Source: Eucommia ulmoides (taxonomy: Eukaryota; Streptophyta; Magnoliopsida; Garryales; Eucommiaceae). From it: DNA of 64,000 bases. The stretch covers positions 45,649,114-45,713,113 of the forward strand of contig CM028327.1 in assembly GCA_016647705.1 (NCBI GenBank), read 5' to 3'. The notes beneath the pieces were generated by a model. The model was not told the DNA's origin. It searched no databases and worked only from the letters and a program-made list of their open reading frames with translations. This document shows, in pieces, positions 1 through 11,448 of this stretch. Within the stretch, counting starts at the first letter, position 1, and the number at the start of each line of letters is the position of its first letter. A program made the translations under genes and the position numbers.

Positions 1-1907
1 GTTTTCCTAAGGCTATGAATCACTTCTTGGGTTATAATGATATTATCAAGAGTCGTTCTTCCTAGAACAAAACTAATTTGGAAAGGGCCAATGATGCATT
101 TTAAAAAAAAAAGTCGAAGTCTAACAACCAGAATTTTGTAACAACTTTGTAAGAAGTGTTGCAAAGACTAATCGGTCTAAACTGTACTATGATTTTAGAG
201 ATATCCACTTTAGGAATAAGAGCAGTTAAAGTTTTGTTATTGATAGCAGACATACTCATGTTCCTAAAGCAGTTGATGACAAACTAACACATATTCTTCC
301 CCACAACATCCCAGTTTTTTTTAAAAACAAAAACAGATTGGTAACCATCCGGACAAGGAGCCTTGAAATCTTTCATGCACCTAAGAGTATTTCTTATCTC
401 ATTCACCCCAGGTATAGCATCAAAATTTTCAAACCAGCTATCTTCAAGAATTGGGTGTTGAAAGTTAAGGTTGTTCAAAATGGACCCTTTTTCATCTTTG
501 GTAAATAGGTTCTTGAAGTAGTTATTAACTTGTTCACTAAGCCCTTTCTCCTCTCTTATCCAGTTGTTATTACCATCCCTTAGCATAGTAGTTGTATTTC
601 TCCTACGTCTCTAGTTAGTGGTAGCATGGAAAAATTTAGTATTCTTATTACCTAAGGCAAGCCATTGCACTCTGGACTTTTGATACCAAAAGAGTTCTTC
701 ATGTTTAAGGACATGGTTATACTCATTGATCAATTCGTATTTGAGTTTGTCCATATTACAGGAGAAGTGATTTTCTTGATTTCTTTGGATACCTTCAATT
801 CTAGCTTTTAACTTCATTTTCTTCCTAAATAAGTTACCAAAAATCTTTTTTTTTTCCAGTCAATGACGTTAGGTTTAAAGTTATTGAGCTTGTCAATAAG
901 GCTAGTATCATCTTTCTCCTAGTTATTTGAGATAAAATCTCTGAAATTGGGATGCGTTAGCCACATGGCCTTCAATCTAAATGGTTTAATTTTGTGAACA
1001 TGATTAAAACCACAAGTATTAAAAAGTAAAGGGGAGTGATCAGAGTACGTACGGGGAAGATTTTCCACTTGGGCCTCAGGAAACTCGGAATTCCAAGCAT
1101 CATTGGCCATGGCATGATCGAGTCTCTTGAAAATTTAAGTGCTAAATTTGTTAACACCTGCCCAAGTCATTTTGAGGCCACTAGCACCCATGTCGCTCAA
1201 GCCATACTCTCTACAATTCTCATTGAATTTCTCCATTCTCAAAAAGTCGGTAGAGCTGCTAGGGTCAGATTTCTCATTAGTGCTCGCAATATCATTGAAA
1301 TCCCCCACAACAAGCCAGGGCTTGTTAGCTTTCAGGGTCAGACTTCTCACATCATACCAGAGATCACTTCCGAATCTAGGAATTGGGCTATCGTAAATGG
1401 CCGAGATAACCCATTTTTCATAGTTGTTACGTTGCATCGTGGCATGAATCGCATGTTCCTGGATATGGATATTCATGACCGAGATTTTATCAGGGTCCCA
1501 AACCATCCACACACCTCCAGCTTTACCTCTCGGATCAACTTTCACCGTGTTCGGATAGCCAAGATTTTTGAAAAAAATTACCCATGGACTCAAAATGAAT
1601 TTTGGTTTCCATAAGAACCACCGTGTTACGACAATGGAAGTTCACAATGTCCTTAAAAGCGTTTTTGAAATGGTTATTGCCCGCTCCATGGAAATTCCAT
1701 ACCATGATCTTTATCGATCTACCGCTATATTGGCTTAGGAGATCCTCTAGAGGTTTCAGCCCCAGAATCAGCCTGCATCTCTTCAAATTCGTCTCCCACA
1801 GTTGGGCTGACTTTACATATATCTCCATGAATGGGCTTTGGTAGGGCCCTCTCTCTATTATCCGAAATGCTACCTTTATCTTTTTCAGAACCTAGAACGC
1901 TTGACAT
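1..1907 (-). mobile_element. Decayed LINE (L1-type) retrotransposon, 5' part
   Basis: Read on the minus strand, broken frames carry an AP endonuclease followed by the start of a reverse transcriptase. The order from 1,828 downward is a WNFHGAGN start motif, a METK motif, GKAGGVWMVWD, the GDFND catalytic block and SDHSPL (1,110-919). A linker follows (817-611), then the RT entry with an APCPDG-like block (586-284). Below 283 the frame still reads FRPISLCN-like and PGRTTLDNII-like RT motifs, which run off the left edge. In the family these proteins nick DNA and reverse-transcribe the element's RNA. At least four frame breaks separate the pieces, so it is inactive. The plus-strand ORFs here are antisense shadows. 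Confidence 0.88.
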
Positions 1908-2622
1908 TTTTTTAAAAATTAAAATAATATTGATGATGATGTTATTATGAAATCTTTAATCTAATATTTTTTTTCCTTATTTTAGATCAAATTATTTTTT
2001 AGTGTTTTTTAACTTAGTTTTTAGGGCCTAATTGACATGAACCATAAGCATTTAGAGTGAATTTCAATCAGACCATAAGTCATTTACAAAAGCAACAACC
2101 AAAATTCCTATTATTTGAAACCCTTTCTCATTTACTAAAAGTAATGTCGGGACTTGCCCCTATTAAAGTCATTGTTGCGAAAAACTAATTCTTTACCCTG
2201 ACTACTTTTTTTTTTTTTTTTTTTTGGTTTCTTTAATTTCTACTTTTTATTTTATTTTTCTCCTTTTCAATATAATTTTTTTAGCTTACTTTTTTCACGT
2301 TTATAATTTCTTTTTTCTTTATTGTTTCTATTTTCAGTATATTAAAAAAAAATCAAATAAAAAATATAAAAAAAATAAATGAATCAAAAGTGAAAAATGG
2401 AAAAAAATAAAACAAATAAAACTAATAGATAAAATAAAATATAAAAAATAAAAAAAAACTAAAAATTGAAAGCAAAAAAATAAGATAATAGAGAACTAAA
2501 AAAGAAAATAAAAAAATAACAAAAAAGAGGGATTTGAAAAATAAATAAGAGATAAGAAAGAGAAAGTAAGGTTGTGAGGAATGGAAATGAGAGAACGAGA
2601 ACATATTGTTTTCTAAAATAAA
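1908..2622. other. AT-rich intergenic stretch
   Basis: There is no gene-like reading frame. The stretch is poly-T and poly-A rich with long homopolymer runs near 2,205-2,225 and 2,340-2,560. Confidence 0.6.
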
Positions 2623-3022
2623 TTCTCCAAATATTGAGGCAAAATACGTAGGAAAACCATAGTTTACAAACTCATATATAATTAATTAAATAAATTATTA
2701 AAAAGTAAAGAATTGTTGATAATATTATTATTTAATAGAAATTTCTTTAAATAGTTTCTCAAAATATAGAGACAAAATATGTAGACAAAAATATAGTTTT
2801 CATATTTACATATAATTAAATTTAATTAATAAATTATTAGAGAATAAAAATTATTTCTATTGTTATTAATTTTTTAATTTTTTTTAAACAGTTTTTCAAA
2901 ATGTGGAGGCAAAGTATGTAAGCAAAATACAATTTTCATATTTACGTATAATTAATGTTAATTAATAAATTATTAAAAAAATTATTTATATTGTTATTAA
3001 TTAGAGTTTCCTTGAATAGTTA
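2623..3022. repeat. Three-unit tandem repeat, about 133 bp per unit
   Basis: Three diverged head-to-tail units start near 2,623, 2,756 and 2,893. Each begins with a CTCAAAATATxGAGGCAAAxTA-like block, continues through a TATAATTAA block and ends with an AATAGTTT-like block. Divergence is substantial, so this is an old local amplification. No coding potential is seen. Confidence 0.7.
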
Positions 3023-3254
3023 CTCAAATATTATTCTATTTCCTTATTTAGGAATAAGATATATGAGATTAGTTGTAAATATACATTTTATATTTATGTT
3101 ATAATCTTATTTAATCTGGACCGTTTTTTGTTTACTGAGACATTAGATGGCTAAGAAATTTCTAGAGTTCTTATGTCCTTTACACTTTTTTTGTATAATA
3201 GATAATCATCAAACAAAGGTTTTTTTTATTTATTTTTTTATCTTTTTAATGTTG

Positions 3255-3539
3255 TTATTTGTGGTGATGGTGGTAATAATAAATATTTGATGTGGTGGTA
3301 TGTTAGTGATAGTGAATGTTTTGTGTGATTGTGATGGTGATAGTCAGTTTTTGTTGTGGTGGTGATAATCAGTGTTTGCAGCGGTGGCCTATCGTGGCAA
3401 TAAAAATTTTCGTGGTGATAAATATTTGTTGTAGTAGTGAATGACTATTGTGGCTACAATGGTGGTAGACAGTAGTCATAGTGATTGATATTGATACAAT
3501 GGCAAGTGCATTCGATAATAGTGAATAGTTGTTGTATTT
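3255..3539. repeat. GTGGTG-rich degenerate minisatellite, copy 1
   Basis: Imperfect GTGGTGATGGTGGTAATA-like units are interspersed with GAATGTTTGTTGTGG-like segments. The same composite sequence recurs at 26,240-26,490. The hAT element at 3,548 inserted into the end of this array. After its right target duplication the flank resumes with GAATGTTTATTATAAA. Confidence 0.65.
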
Positions 3540-3547
3540 GTGGCCGC
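3540..3547. repeat. Left 8-bp target-site duplication of the hAT element
   Basis: GTGGCCGC here is repeated exactly at 4,425-4,432. It flanks the element beginning TAGGGGTGTGCA. Confidence 0.88.
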
Positions 3548-4424
3548 TAGGGGTGTGCAAACTATCCGAAAAGCCCGACCCACCTGAAAAACCCGCCCGA
3601 CCCGGCCCGTAAAATTCGGGTCTGGAGTGTTCAGTAGTGGTCGGGTCGGTTGAACCCGATTTTGTATGCCAATTTCGGATCGGATAATGAGTCTCGCCAT
3701 TGCCCACTTGCACACACCCGACCCGCCCGACGTCATGGTATTTATATGATTTTAGTGTTTTTAATTGCACACCGGTGGCCTGGATGCACGTTGCTGGTCC
3801 TTTGGATGTTTCTTCTCCGAAATTCGTCTCCGATTCTTCTTCTTCTTCGATTCTTCTTTGATTTTCTCGATTTTCTCGATTCTTCTTCTTCTTCTTCGCA
3901 AACATACATGACAAGAAGTTTGCAAAATGAGCACCGCAGTTGGGAGCACCGAAGATCAAGCATGGGTATGTGAATCTAGTCTGATTTGTACTTTATTGTT
4001 GTTGAATATGCCTAAATTCTTTTGTCTCAACCCTGATCTAGGGTTTAAGAGCAAAGGGGATGCTGATTTGTGTCGTTGCGAAGAAGACGACGACAAAGAC
4101 GAAGACGATACGCCCAACTCCCAAATTGCAATGGTTTCCGTCTCGATCAGGGTTAGCTGGAACTGGAAGGTTACTTCCTATCTCTTTCTCTAACTTTGTC
4201 AAAAAAATCTCTGTTGTGATTTATGGATTCTAGTTTTCTTGTTCATTTCTTGTTTTGCTATTTCTAATCCGACCGAAACCGACCAATTCCGACAGACCTG
4301 CAAAGCGGCGATTTTCTTCCAAATTTCGGTCGGCAACGGGTTGCAATTTTCAGACCCGAGTGAGATCGGTTCGGGGTGTCAGATCAACCAAAAAACAGGG
4401 TCACCCGACCCGTGCACACCCCTA
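3548..4424. mobile_element. Non-autonomous hAT-type transposon (877 bp)
   Basis: The element starts with TAGGGGTGTGCA and ends with its inverted copy TGCACACCCCTA. It is flanked by a perfect 8-bp duplication, GTGGCCGC, which is the target-site length of the hAT superfamily. Subterminal CCCGACCCG and CGGGTCGG repeats occur at both ends, as is common in plant hAT elements. No transposase frame is visible. The interior is more GC-rich than the surroundings and contains exon-like sequence, so it may have captured a host gene fragment. Boundaries are exact. Confidence 0.88.
3927..4190 (+). pseudogene. Exon-like, possibly captured gene fragment inside the hAT element
   Basis: A TTC-rich, leader-like tract precedes an ATG at 3,927. 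The short frame ends at a plausible donor (GTATGTG at 3,966). An intron-like AT-rich stretch ends in CTAG near 4,038, and a second open segment follows that encodes an acidic EEDDDKDEDD-type run and ends near a GTTAGC donor. The pattern fits the first exons of a cellular gene carried by the transposon. I do not recognise the parent gene and it may not be expressed. Confidence 0.3.
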
Positions 4425-4539
4425 GTGGCCGCAATGTGAATGTTTATTATAAAAAAACAATCAATTGATAGACATTTTTTTTGTCATGAAATATTATGTA
4501 TTTTTTAAATTTAGATTTTTCGTTTTAAAATAGGGATAA

Positions 4540-5060
4540 TCGACGATTAGTCTCATTTTTAAAGTCTAATCCACAATTAGTTCTTTTGTATTATTAGGTT
4601 TTGATTTAGTTTCTTAAATTATATTTCACTTGTATTTTAATCCGACATTGTAGGAATATTGCAAGGATTATAGGAGCACTTTAGTGACTAAATTCGATTT
4701 TATAGTGAATATTGGTTACATGTAACGAATATTAATTACAATTTTATAATGTTATTTTTCACATATATTTGTGTATTTTTTGTTACATGTATTTATATAA
4801 TATTAATTATACGTTACAATTACATATATCTGTGTAATGTTTGTAGCATTTAACAATTATTGGACACAGAAATTAGTTTAATATTAATTACATGTATTTG
4901 TATATATTTAGTTAAATGCTACTAATTACATGTATTTTGTGTTATTTTTGTTACATCTAACAAAATTTTATATACAAATTTGTTACGTGTTACAAAATAC
5001 AGTAATATTTGTAACATGTAACAAAATTTTACACACAAAATTATTACATGTAACCGTGCG
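4540..5060 (+). repeat. Dispersed ACATGTAAC-rich repeat, copy 1
   Basis: This non-coding repeat starts with a block like TTATTAGGTTTTGATTTAG, then a CACTTGTATTTTAATC block, then many near-palindromic TTACATGTAA motifs. An inverted homologue lies at 23,930-24,540. The blocks occur in the same order with moderate divergence. No terminal repeats or protein are identifiable. Confidence 0.6.
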
Positions 5061-7177
5061 TGTGCAAACGCGTATGCATGGCTTTCGTTTTTTTAAAATA
5101 GACAAAACTAAAATAAAAAAAAATTCCGTCTTTGAGATTTTTTACAAATTAAAGATGAAATAAATGACATCTCACTTATAGTCCCTTTAAAATATAGTGT
5201 GAAATTAACTTTACATGTGTATGTGTATGTGTTTTGGGGTTCACGCTGAATAATCTTTAAATTATTTATAATAAAACTAAAGAAATATATTTTTGAACTT
5301 TTTTATACAAGGAATCAAATCAGACACAAGGAGATTAGTTAGTCAATAGAAAATGATGATGGGATTTTTGTACACGATTTTTGAAACCAAACCATGTGCT
5401 ACACCACTTTAAAAGATTTGCCAGCCTCGTGCATATATATATATTTTGTAATTTTTACAGTAAATTGTTGTTCGGATCAATTTAGGTATATCTCAACTAA
5501 TTATTTTTTCGGACGATCTTAATGGTGCACTCTCCTATATCAGTTTAGTATATTCATGATTAAATTCAAAATTTAATTTTCTGAAAACTCTCTAAAAAAA
5601 TCACACCCTAGTTGAGAAGAAAGAAGATACCTTCTATTGTCAATCGAACTAACACCTCTTGAATACCTGTGCATTTGTGATACACGGTAACATTATACTT
5701 TTGTTCATATAGAGTAAGTGTCTTTGTACGTTTTGAAATTTAATAAATTATATATTTGATCTCTTAAATTCACATGTGTATAATAAGATTCACTAGATTA
5801 AAAATATTATTAATAACTTTAGATAAAAAAAAATAGATATTGCTTAACACGCGATCTCCTAATGGAGTTATTTTCGTCTAAACATCAAAAAAATTCTCTA
5901 AATATTTTTTCGACATTAATTCTACTAAAGAATGAGAAAGCATAACTTAAAATTAAAATGTTGTTAAGAAAATACACATTACCTTTAGTAGAGTGACGAA
6001 ATGACGAAAATATCAAAAAAAAATATTTAATCGATGAAAATTTGTATGACAAGATTACCTTTATTTTTATTTTCTAATTACAAAATTATATTTATTTTTC
6101 TTGTTTAATAACATTTTAATTTTCTATTTGAAACATGTAATATACACATAAAAAAGTTATTTAATAATATTTATTATTATTTTTTTAAAGATATAAGATA
6201 TTTTCAATTGTAAAAATTTATATTAATCATATATTTATACAAATAAATATTTCTTTTATATGCATTTTTTTTATATACTCAGTAATATCGAGAGTAAATA
6301 AATAAATACAACATATGCTTATTTTAGTAATTTAATGGTCTTTTATTTTTTCATACAAATATTTACTAAATGAACATATATTTTTAGACAGTTTTATCAA
6401 ATATTTAAAAAAAAAAAATCACTGAAAAAATCAAATATATCATTTAGAAAAAATTAAAGAAAATCTCACTTTTATCATCAAAATTAAAATGGATCACCAC
6501 TTACAAACTCATATTGAAAAAACTTCACATGTACATTTATTATTTAAGATAAATTCAAATATATACTCTCTTACTGCATCAACGATAACATAATATATAG
6601 AGCGTTGTAAATGTTACTGTCCAATAATAATATTAATATCAACATAATGAATGAGATTGCAAATGTTGTCGTACAATAACAATGTCAACAACATAATAAA
6701 TAAGAGATTTAATGTTACTGTATAACAAATAATTATTATATGTTAATTGATTTTTTTTTTAAATTTAAATAACTACACGACTATAAGAATGAATTAGTAA
6801 TGCGTCTCGGGAGGATTATAAAATACCGTATATAATTTAATATAAATCTATGTTGATGGCATCACTGCCTTAAATATATTGGGCTTTGAATGGTACTAAT
6901 AATGGCCATAATACACTAATTAATTAATTTTTAAGGATTAGTCATACCTGTGGGACCCACTTTGATGAATTTTCGAGCACTGGGTGGATGCCACGTATAC
7001 AAGACGTACAGTAGGAGTGATGAGAGATGATGTCACCCTCTCTTGCCTATGAAATTAATTAATTAAATAAATAAATAATTTAGGTAGAGACAGCTCTGAT
7101 CTAGTTGGCGTGAGATACTCGCACGCAAGGAAGAAGATTTGGAATCTAATGCTTCAAAGATTCCCAACTATACATAC

Positions 7178-7208
<31 letters not shown>

Positions 7209-7233
7209 AAAGTCTATTCCTTTGAAAGTTAAA
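5061..7233. other. AT-rich intergenic stretch without recognisable genes
   Basis: I see no gene, RNA gene or delimited transposon here. A TACA/TA microsatellite lies at about 7,171-7,208. The rest is low-complexity AT-rich sequence. Confidence 0.6.
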
Positions 7234-8080
7234 AGGTATTTTGGGAAAAGTTGCACTTTTCACCCTCAAAGTTTGGTTATTATAGCTTTAAAACCTATAT
7301 ATTTGACCTGAGATTCGGGTTTGATGTTAATTTGAGTATTAATTATCAGAGAATCTTGTTGAGAGATCTCAAGAATCAGATAAACACTTTCTAAAGACTA
7401 TATCATGTGTTAAAAAATTACTGTTATAGAACTTTGCAAAGTGATGGTTTTATAGAATGAAAATGACGAGATGGTGTAGAGATAAAGCGTCAATGGCGAA
7501 GCTATTAGCACTGCGACAAAAATGAACAACAACGTTTTCCACGTATGAAAAAGGAAAAAATTACATTTTATATTGTGAATTATTTTTTTAAATGTTTAAA
7601 TTGTCTTTTGTGAGATTAGTTGAACTTAAAGTGAAATGGCAAAAGTTGCACTTTTCACCCTCAAAGTTTGGTTATTATAGCTTTAAAACCTATATATTTG
7701 ACCTTGAGATTCTGATTTGGTGTTAATTTGGGTATTAATTGTTAATGCTCTATCAAAATCTGGATGAAAATGACGAGATGACGTAGAGATAAAGCGTCAA
7801 TGGTGAAGCTGTCGACACTGCGACAGAAATGAACAACAACGTTCTCCAGGTAAGAAAAAGGAAAAAATTACATTTTATATTATTTTTTTTAAATGTTTAA
7901 ATTGTGTTTGTGAGATTAGTTGAACTTAAAGTGAGATGGCAAAAGTTGCACTTTTCACCCTCAAAGTTTGGTTATTATAGTTTTAAAACTTATATATTTG
8001 ATCCTGAGATTCGGGTTTTGTGTTAATTTGGGTATTAATTATTAATGCTCTATCAAAATCTGGACGAAAATGACGAGATG

Positions 8081-9120
8081 TGTAATATACCGTAAATTTA
8101 TATTTTTAGAAATATTATTTTAATATTTTTTGAATAGATTTGTAAATTTCTGGTATAAATAATATTTGAATTTTTTTTTGAGTTAAGTGTTAACTTTAAA
8201 TTAACTTTTAATTGTTTTGGGATTATTGTGTTATTTAAAATTTATTTTTAAGAGTTTTAGGATATAATTAATATTTTATTTATTTTAAGGAGATATTTAC
8301 ATAAATAATTAAAAATATATATATATATATATATGCTTAATGTGCTGTCTTCTTATTAAAGAAGACAGCACAGGCATATATGTTTATATGTCATATATAT
8401 ATATATATGATATGTATATATATTATAATAATAAGAAGAAGAAAAAGAAGACAGCATAAACATATATGTTTATATGTCATATATATATATATGATATGTA
8501 TATATATTTATAATAATAATAATAATAAATCAGAAATCACTTTTGCAATATATATATATATATTGATAGACATGTATATAATATATGTTTTTTTGAATTT
8601 CTTTTGGAGCGAGAAAGATATATACGATTTTGGTTCGGATTTTGGCTTCGGATTTCAGGTAGAATTTATGACTCTTTTAATATATGTATTTAATTTGTCT
8701 ATTGTGAGATTTATGTTATTATTGCTGTTGAATTTTAGTTGTTAAATTCCATGAAATAATTATGACTACGTGAAAATTATGTAAAAATCATGTTAATGTG
8801 TTTTATTTGTCGCGAGAGGGGTTGGAGTTCTATTGAGCGTTAGCTCACAACCCCACAACTTTGATTGTAGGCCCGGTAAGAACGAGACAACGACATGAAT
8901 TTTAATTGAATTTCTATTTAATTTGTAATAATTGTATTTGTAAATTATTGTTTCCCGTTGTAAAAATTGAATCGTTGAATTCGATAATTATAATTGTCGC
9001 TGTTGCATTGTAATTTTTTTTCGGATTATTGTAAAATAAATATTGGTGATCCGATTTTAGTTTTAATTCTCCAACGGGAGAAACCGCGTGACTGCTGCCT
9101 TGGGAGACCGGACCGTTACA
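8081..9120. mobile_element. Solo LTR of a retrotransposon (1,040 bp)
   Basis: The element starts with TGTAATATACCG and ends with GACCGTTACA, giving the TG...CA ends expected of an LTR. A 5-bp duplication AGATG flanks it at 8,076-8,080 and 9,121-9,125. It interrupts a tandem repeat unit that continues on both sides, so the boundaries are independently confirmed. No internal retrotransposon domain is present. It was therefore probably left by recombination between the two LTRs. The superfamily is not decided; the terminal sequence would suit a plant Ty3/gypsy element. Confidence 0.82.
8341..8372. repeat. Perfect 14-bp hairpin inside the solo LTR
   Basis: TGTGCTGTCTTCTT, a 4-nt ATTA loop, then AAGAAGACAGCACA, an exact inverted copy. 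Immediately after it, an AT-rich segment containing GAAGACAGCA and ATATGTTTATATGTCATATA is duplicated in tandem up to about 8,530. Confidence 0.85.
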
Positions 9121-9400
9121 AGATGGCGTAGAGATAAAGCGTCACTGGCAAAGCTGTCGGCATAAAGCGTCACCGGCGAAGCTGTCGGCATTGCAACAGA
9201 AATGAACAACAACATTTTTCACGTAAGAAAAAGGAAAAAAATTACATTTTATAATGGGTTTTTTTTTTAAATGTTTAAATTGTCCTTGTGAGATTAGTTG
9301 AACTTGAAGTGAGATGGCATAGAGTTGCGGCGTTGAGTTGCCACCATTACGAAAAAAAGGAACAACATGAGTTTTTCAAGTAAGAAAAAAAAAAAATATT

Positions 9401-10063
9401 ACCTGAGATTAGATGTGTCCAGAGTGACAAAATTACTCATTAAATTAATATTACATATTTTTCGCGTCTATATTTCAGTCGATATTTTAACAAACGGTTA
9501 ACTACTTGACTAAATTGACATAAAATGTTTTGTTTTTCAAACTATAGGGATAAATTCGAAACCTAACCCAAACTTTAAGGACTAAAAATGAATTTTTCTT
9601 TTTATTTTAAAACAAATTATTTACACCAATTTATTTTTTCTAATATTATCTAAATAATTTACTTGAGATTTTTTAAAAATATATTTTTATTACTCATGTA
9701 TTCAAATTTTGATTTTTTATTTTAAATTTATTTTAAAATAATGCTTGATTTTTTAATGGATCATATTTTAATTGTAAAATGCTTAAACAAAGATTTTTAT
9801 TTTATTTTTTATAAAATAAAGAATAAATAGCAATTTGCACCATAAATTAAAATATCGCAAATTGTATTCTACCAACCAAATCTATAAAAAACGAAAGGAT
9901 ATTATGGCTTAATTTAATTTGATTAAAAAAAAAGTCAATATGATTATTTATTAAGAAAATTATTTATAATTAATAAAATATTAAAGTTAAAAATTGATAA
10001 ATTAGTTTATAAATAAAAGATCAACCCGTATAACATTTTATTTTCAAATAATTTTAAAACTAA
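9401..10063. other. AT-rich intergenic stretch
   Basis: No gene, repeat boundary or RNA gene is recognised here. Confidence 0.55.
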
Positions 10064-10585
10064 GGGCAAATTATATTTTTGCTCCTCTTTTTTGTTGTCG
10101 ATTTTCTATGCAATCATTCTATCAATAATTGACGTTAATTTGAATTTAATCATATGAGATATACATGACATACTTTAGGGGTTAAAACGTTATTTTTCTT
10201 TGTTCTATTTTCTTTTTATTCTTCTTTGTTCAGTTCGTCTTCTCTGGTAACTACTGGTTGTGGAGCAACTGTTGTCGGAACCCTCTCCGTCGCCATCTCC
10301 ATTTTCGCTGCCGTCGTTGTCAACCGTAGAAGACGAACTGAACAAAGAAGAAGAAAAAAACAAAAAAAGAAAAAAGAAAATGAAAAATAAAAAATGACGG
10401 TTCTACCCCTAAAGTATATCATGTGCATGATCAAATTCCGTTCAAATTAATGTCAATTATTAACAGAAGGGTTACATAGAAAATCGACAACAAAAAGGAG
10501 GATCATATTGAAAAAAAAAATGAATTGCATGACAATATAAAAAATACGCTGCAAATAGGAAGAAGAAAAAAATTGCAATTTGCCC
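10064..10585. mobile_element. Foldback MITE with long inverted arms (522 bp)
   Basis: The ends are GGGCAAATT and AATTTGCCC, flanked by TAA on both sides (10,061-10,063 and 10,586-10,588), as in PIF/Harbinger-type MITEs. The element is nearly all inverted repeat. The left arm runs to about 10,243 (ending CAGTTCGTCTTCT) and the right arm begins near 10,328 with AGAAGACGAACTG. An 84-nt GC-richer spacer separates them. A transcript through it would fold into a long hairpin. There is no coding capacity. It lies about 860 bp upstream of the NLP start codon. Confidence 0.82.
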
Positions 10586-11448
10586 TAAAATTAAACAAAG
10601 TTTATTTATTTAGTTTTAAATTGTAATAAAATCAAGGGTAAATTAGTCTTTTCAAACTTACAAAGATTTTTTAGCAGTGTATTAAGCCAAAAAAGAAGGG
10701 TTTACATAGTACAAATAGAAGCTTCCCTTCAATTGTTAAACCGCTGTTTATCTTCATAATCTACAGAGCACAAAAATTCCTGTAAACTGATTGATAAGCT
10801 GCTACAGAGCAAGTTAGAGCATCATTCTATTTTTAGAAAATTCTTCATTTTTGCGATGCATTTGCTCCAATATATGGCATTCTTCTCATAAAAAAACATC
10901 TTTTTCTCTCTCCCTCTCTAGCTCTCTCTCTCTCTAGAAACTTGAGGTGCTTGCTTGGGGTTTCAACTTTCGAGGGCTCAACACACCCAAAACACACAGT
11001 CTGTGTGTCAGCTTGTGGTCGATTGTATGTTTGTGTTGGAGACATCTTAAAAGGGGTAGGGCTTAATTTGTAAAGGTATCTGTTCATGATTGTGCTGTCT
11101 GATTCATTTCTGGGTGTTGGGTGTCTTGATTCGCTCGCGGTTTGGTCATTTCTTGGCGTTTCATGGGTATAATTTGACGATTCAAGGACGAATCAGATAT
11201 GGGTTTTGTTGATTGAAGACCGTGAGACTTGCTAGGTTTGTGTTTCATTTTCGGAAACTTCATAGGTTGTTTTAACGGTAGAAATTGTACTCTTTAGTTA
11301 TTAAATTATTGTTTTTTTGTGTTTACATATTAAGAGGAATCATGGGTTTTTAGTTTCAATAAGTTTAGTTTTGCAGATTTGCTGTTTCATTGAATTGGGT
11401 TTGGAGAAGCTATGAATTCAATGGGTGGGTAAGTTGCTTGAAGCTCAA
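10586..11448 (+). promoter_or_regulatory. Promoter and 5' leader of the NLP gene, with a short uORF
   Basis: The stretch between the foldback MITE and the NLP ATG holds a CT-rich tract (about 10,897-10,940) typical of plant core promoters and leaders. A seven-codon upstream frame (ATG at 11,412, stop TAA at 11,430-11,432) lies 16 bp before the main ATG at 11,449. In the main frame a stop at 11,413-11,415 lies upstream, so 11,449 is the first usable ATG. I do not identify a convincing TATA box. The transcription start is unknown. Confidence 0.5.

Larger units (their letters stand above)
7234..9400. repeat. Tandem repeat array interrupted by a solo LTR
   Basis: The block AAAAGTTGCACTTTTCACCC followed by CTCAAAGTTTGG recurs at about 7,245, 7,640 and 7,940. 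A second block (GACGAGATG, then GTAGAGATAAAGCGTCA, then AATGAACAACAACG) recurs in the same order. The array is about 400 then 300 bp per unit. The third unit is cut after GACGAGATG at 8,080 by a solo LTR and resumes at 9,121 with AGATGGCGTAGAGATAAAG. A small internal duplication of AAAGCGTCACxGGC lies near 9,137-9,189. It is non-coding. Confidence 0.75.

Noticed and set aside
1036..1614. A 192-residue plus-strand open frame
   Set aside because: It lies antisense to the LINE endonuclease, which shows clear family motifs on the minus strand.
3761..3973. Overlapping frames with K/R/E-rich or S-rich translations in the hAT interior
   Set aside because: They are translations of a TTC/GAA-rich leader-like tract. 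Only the short exon-like piece on the plus strand seemed worth recording.
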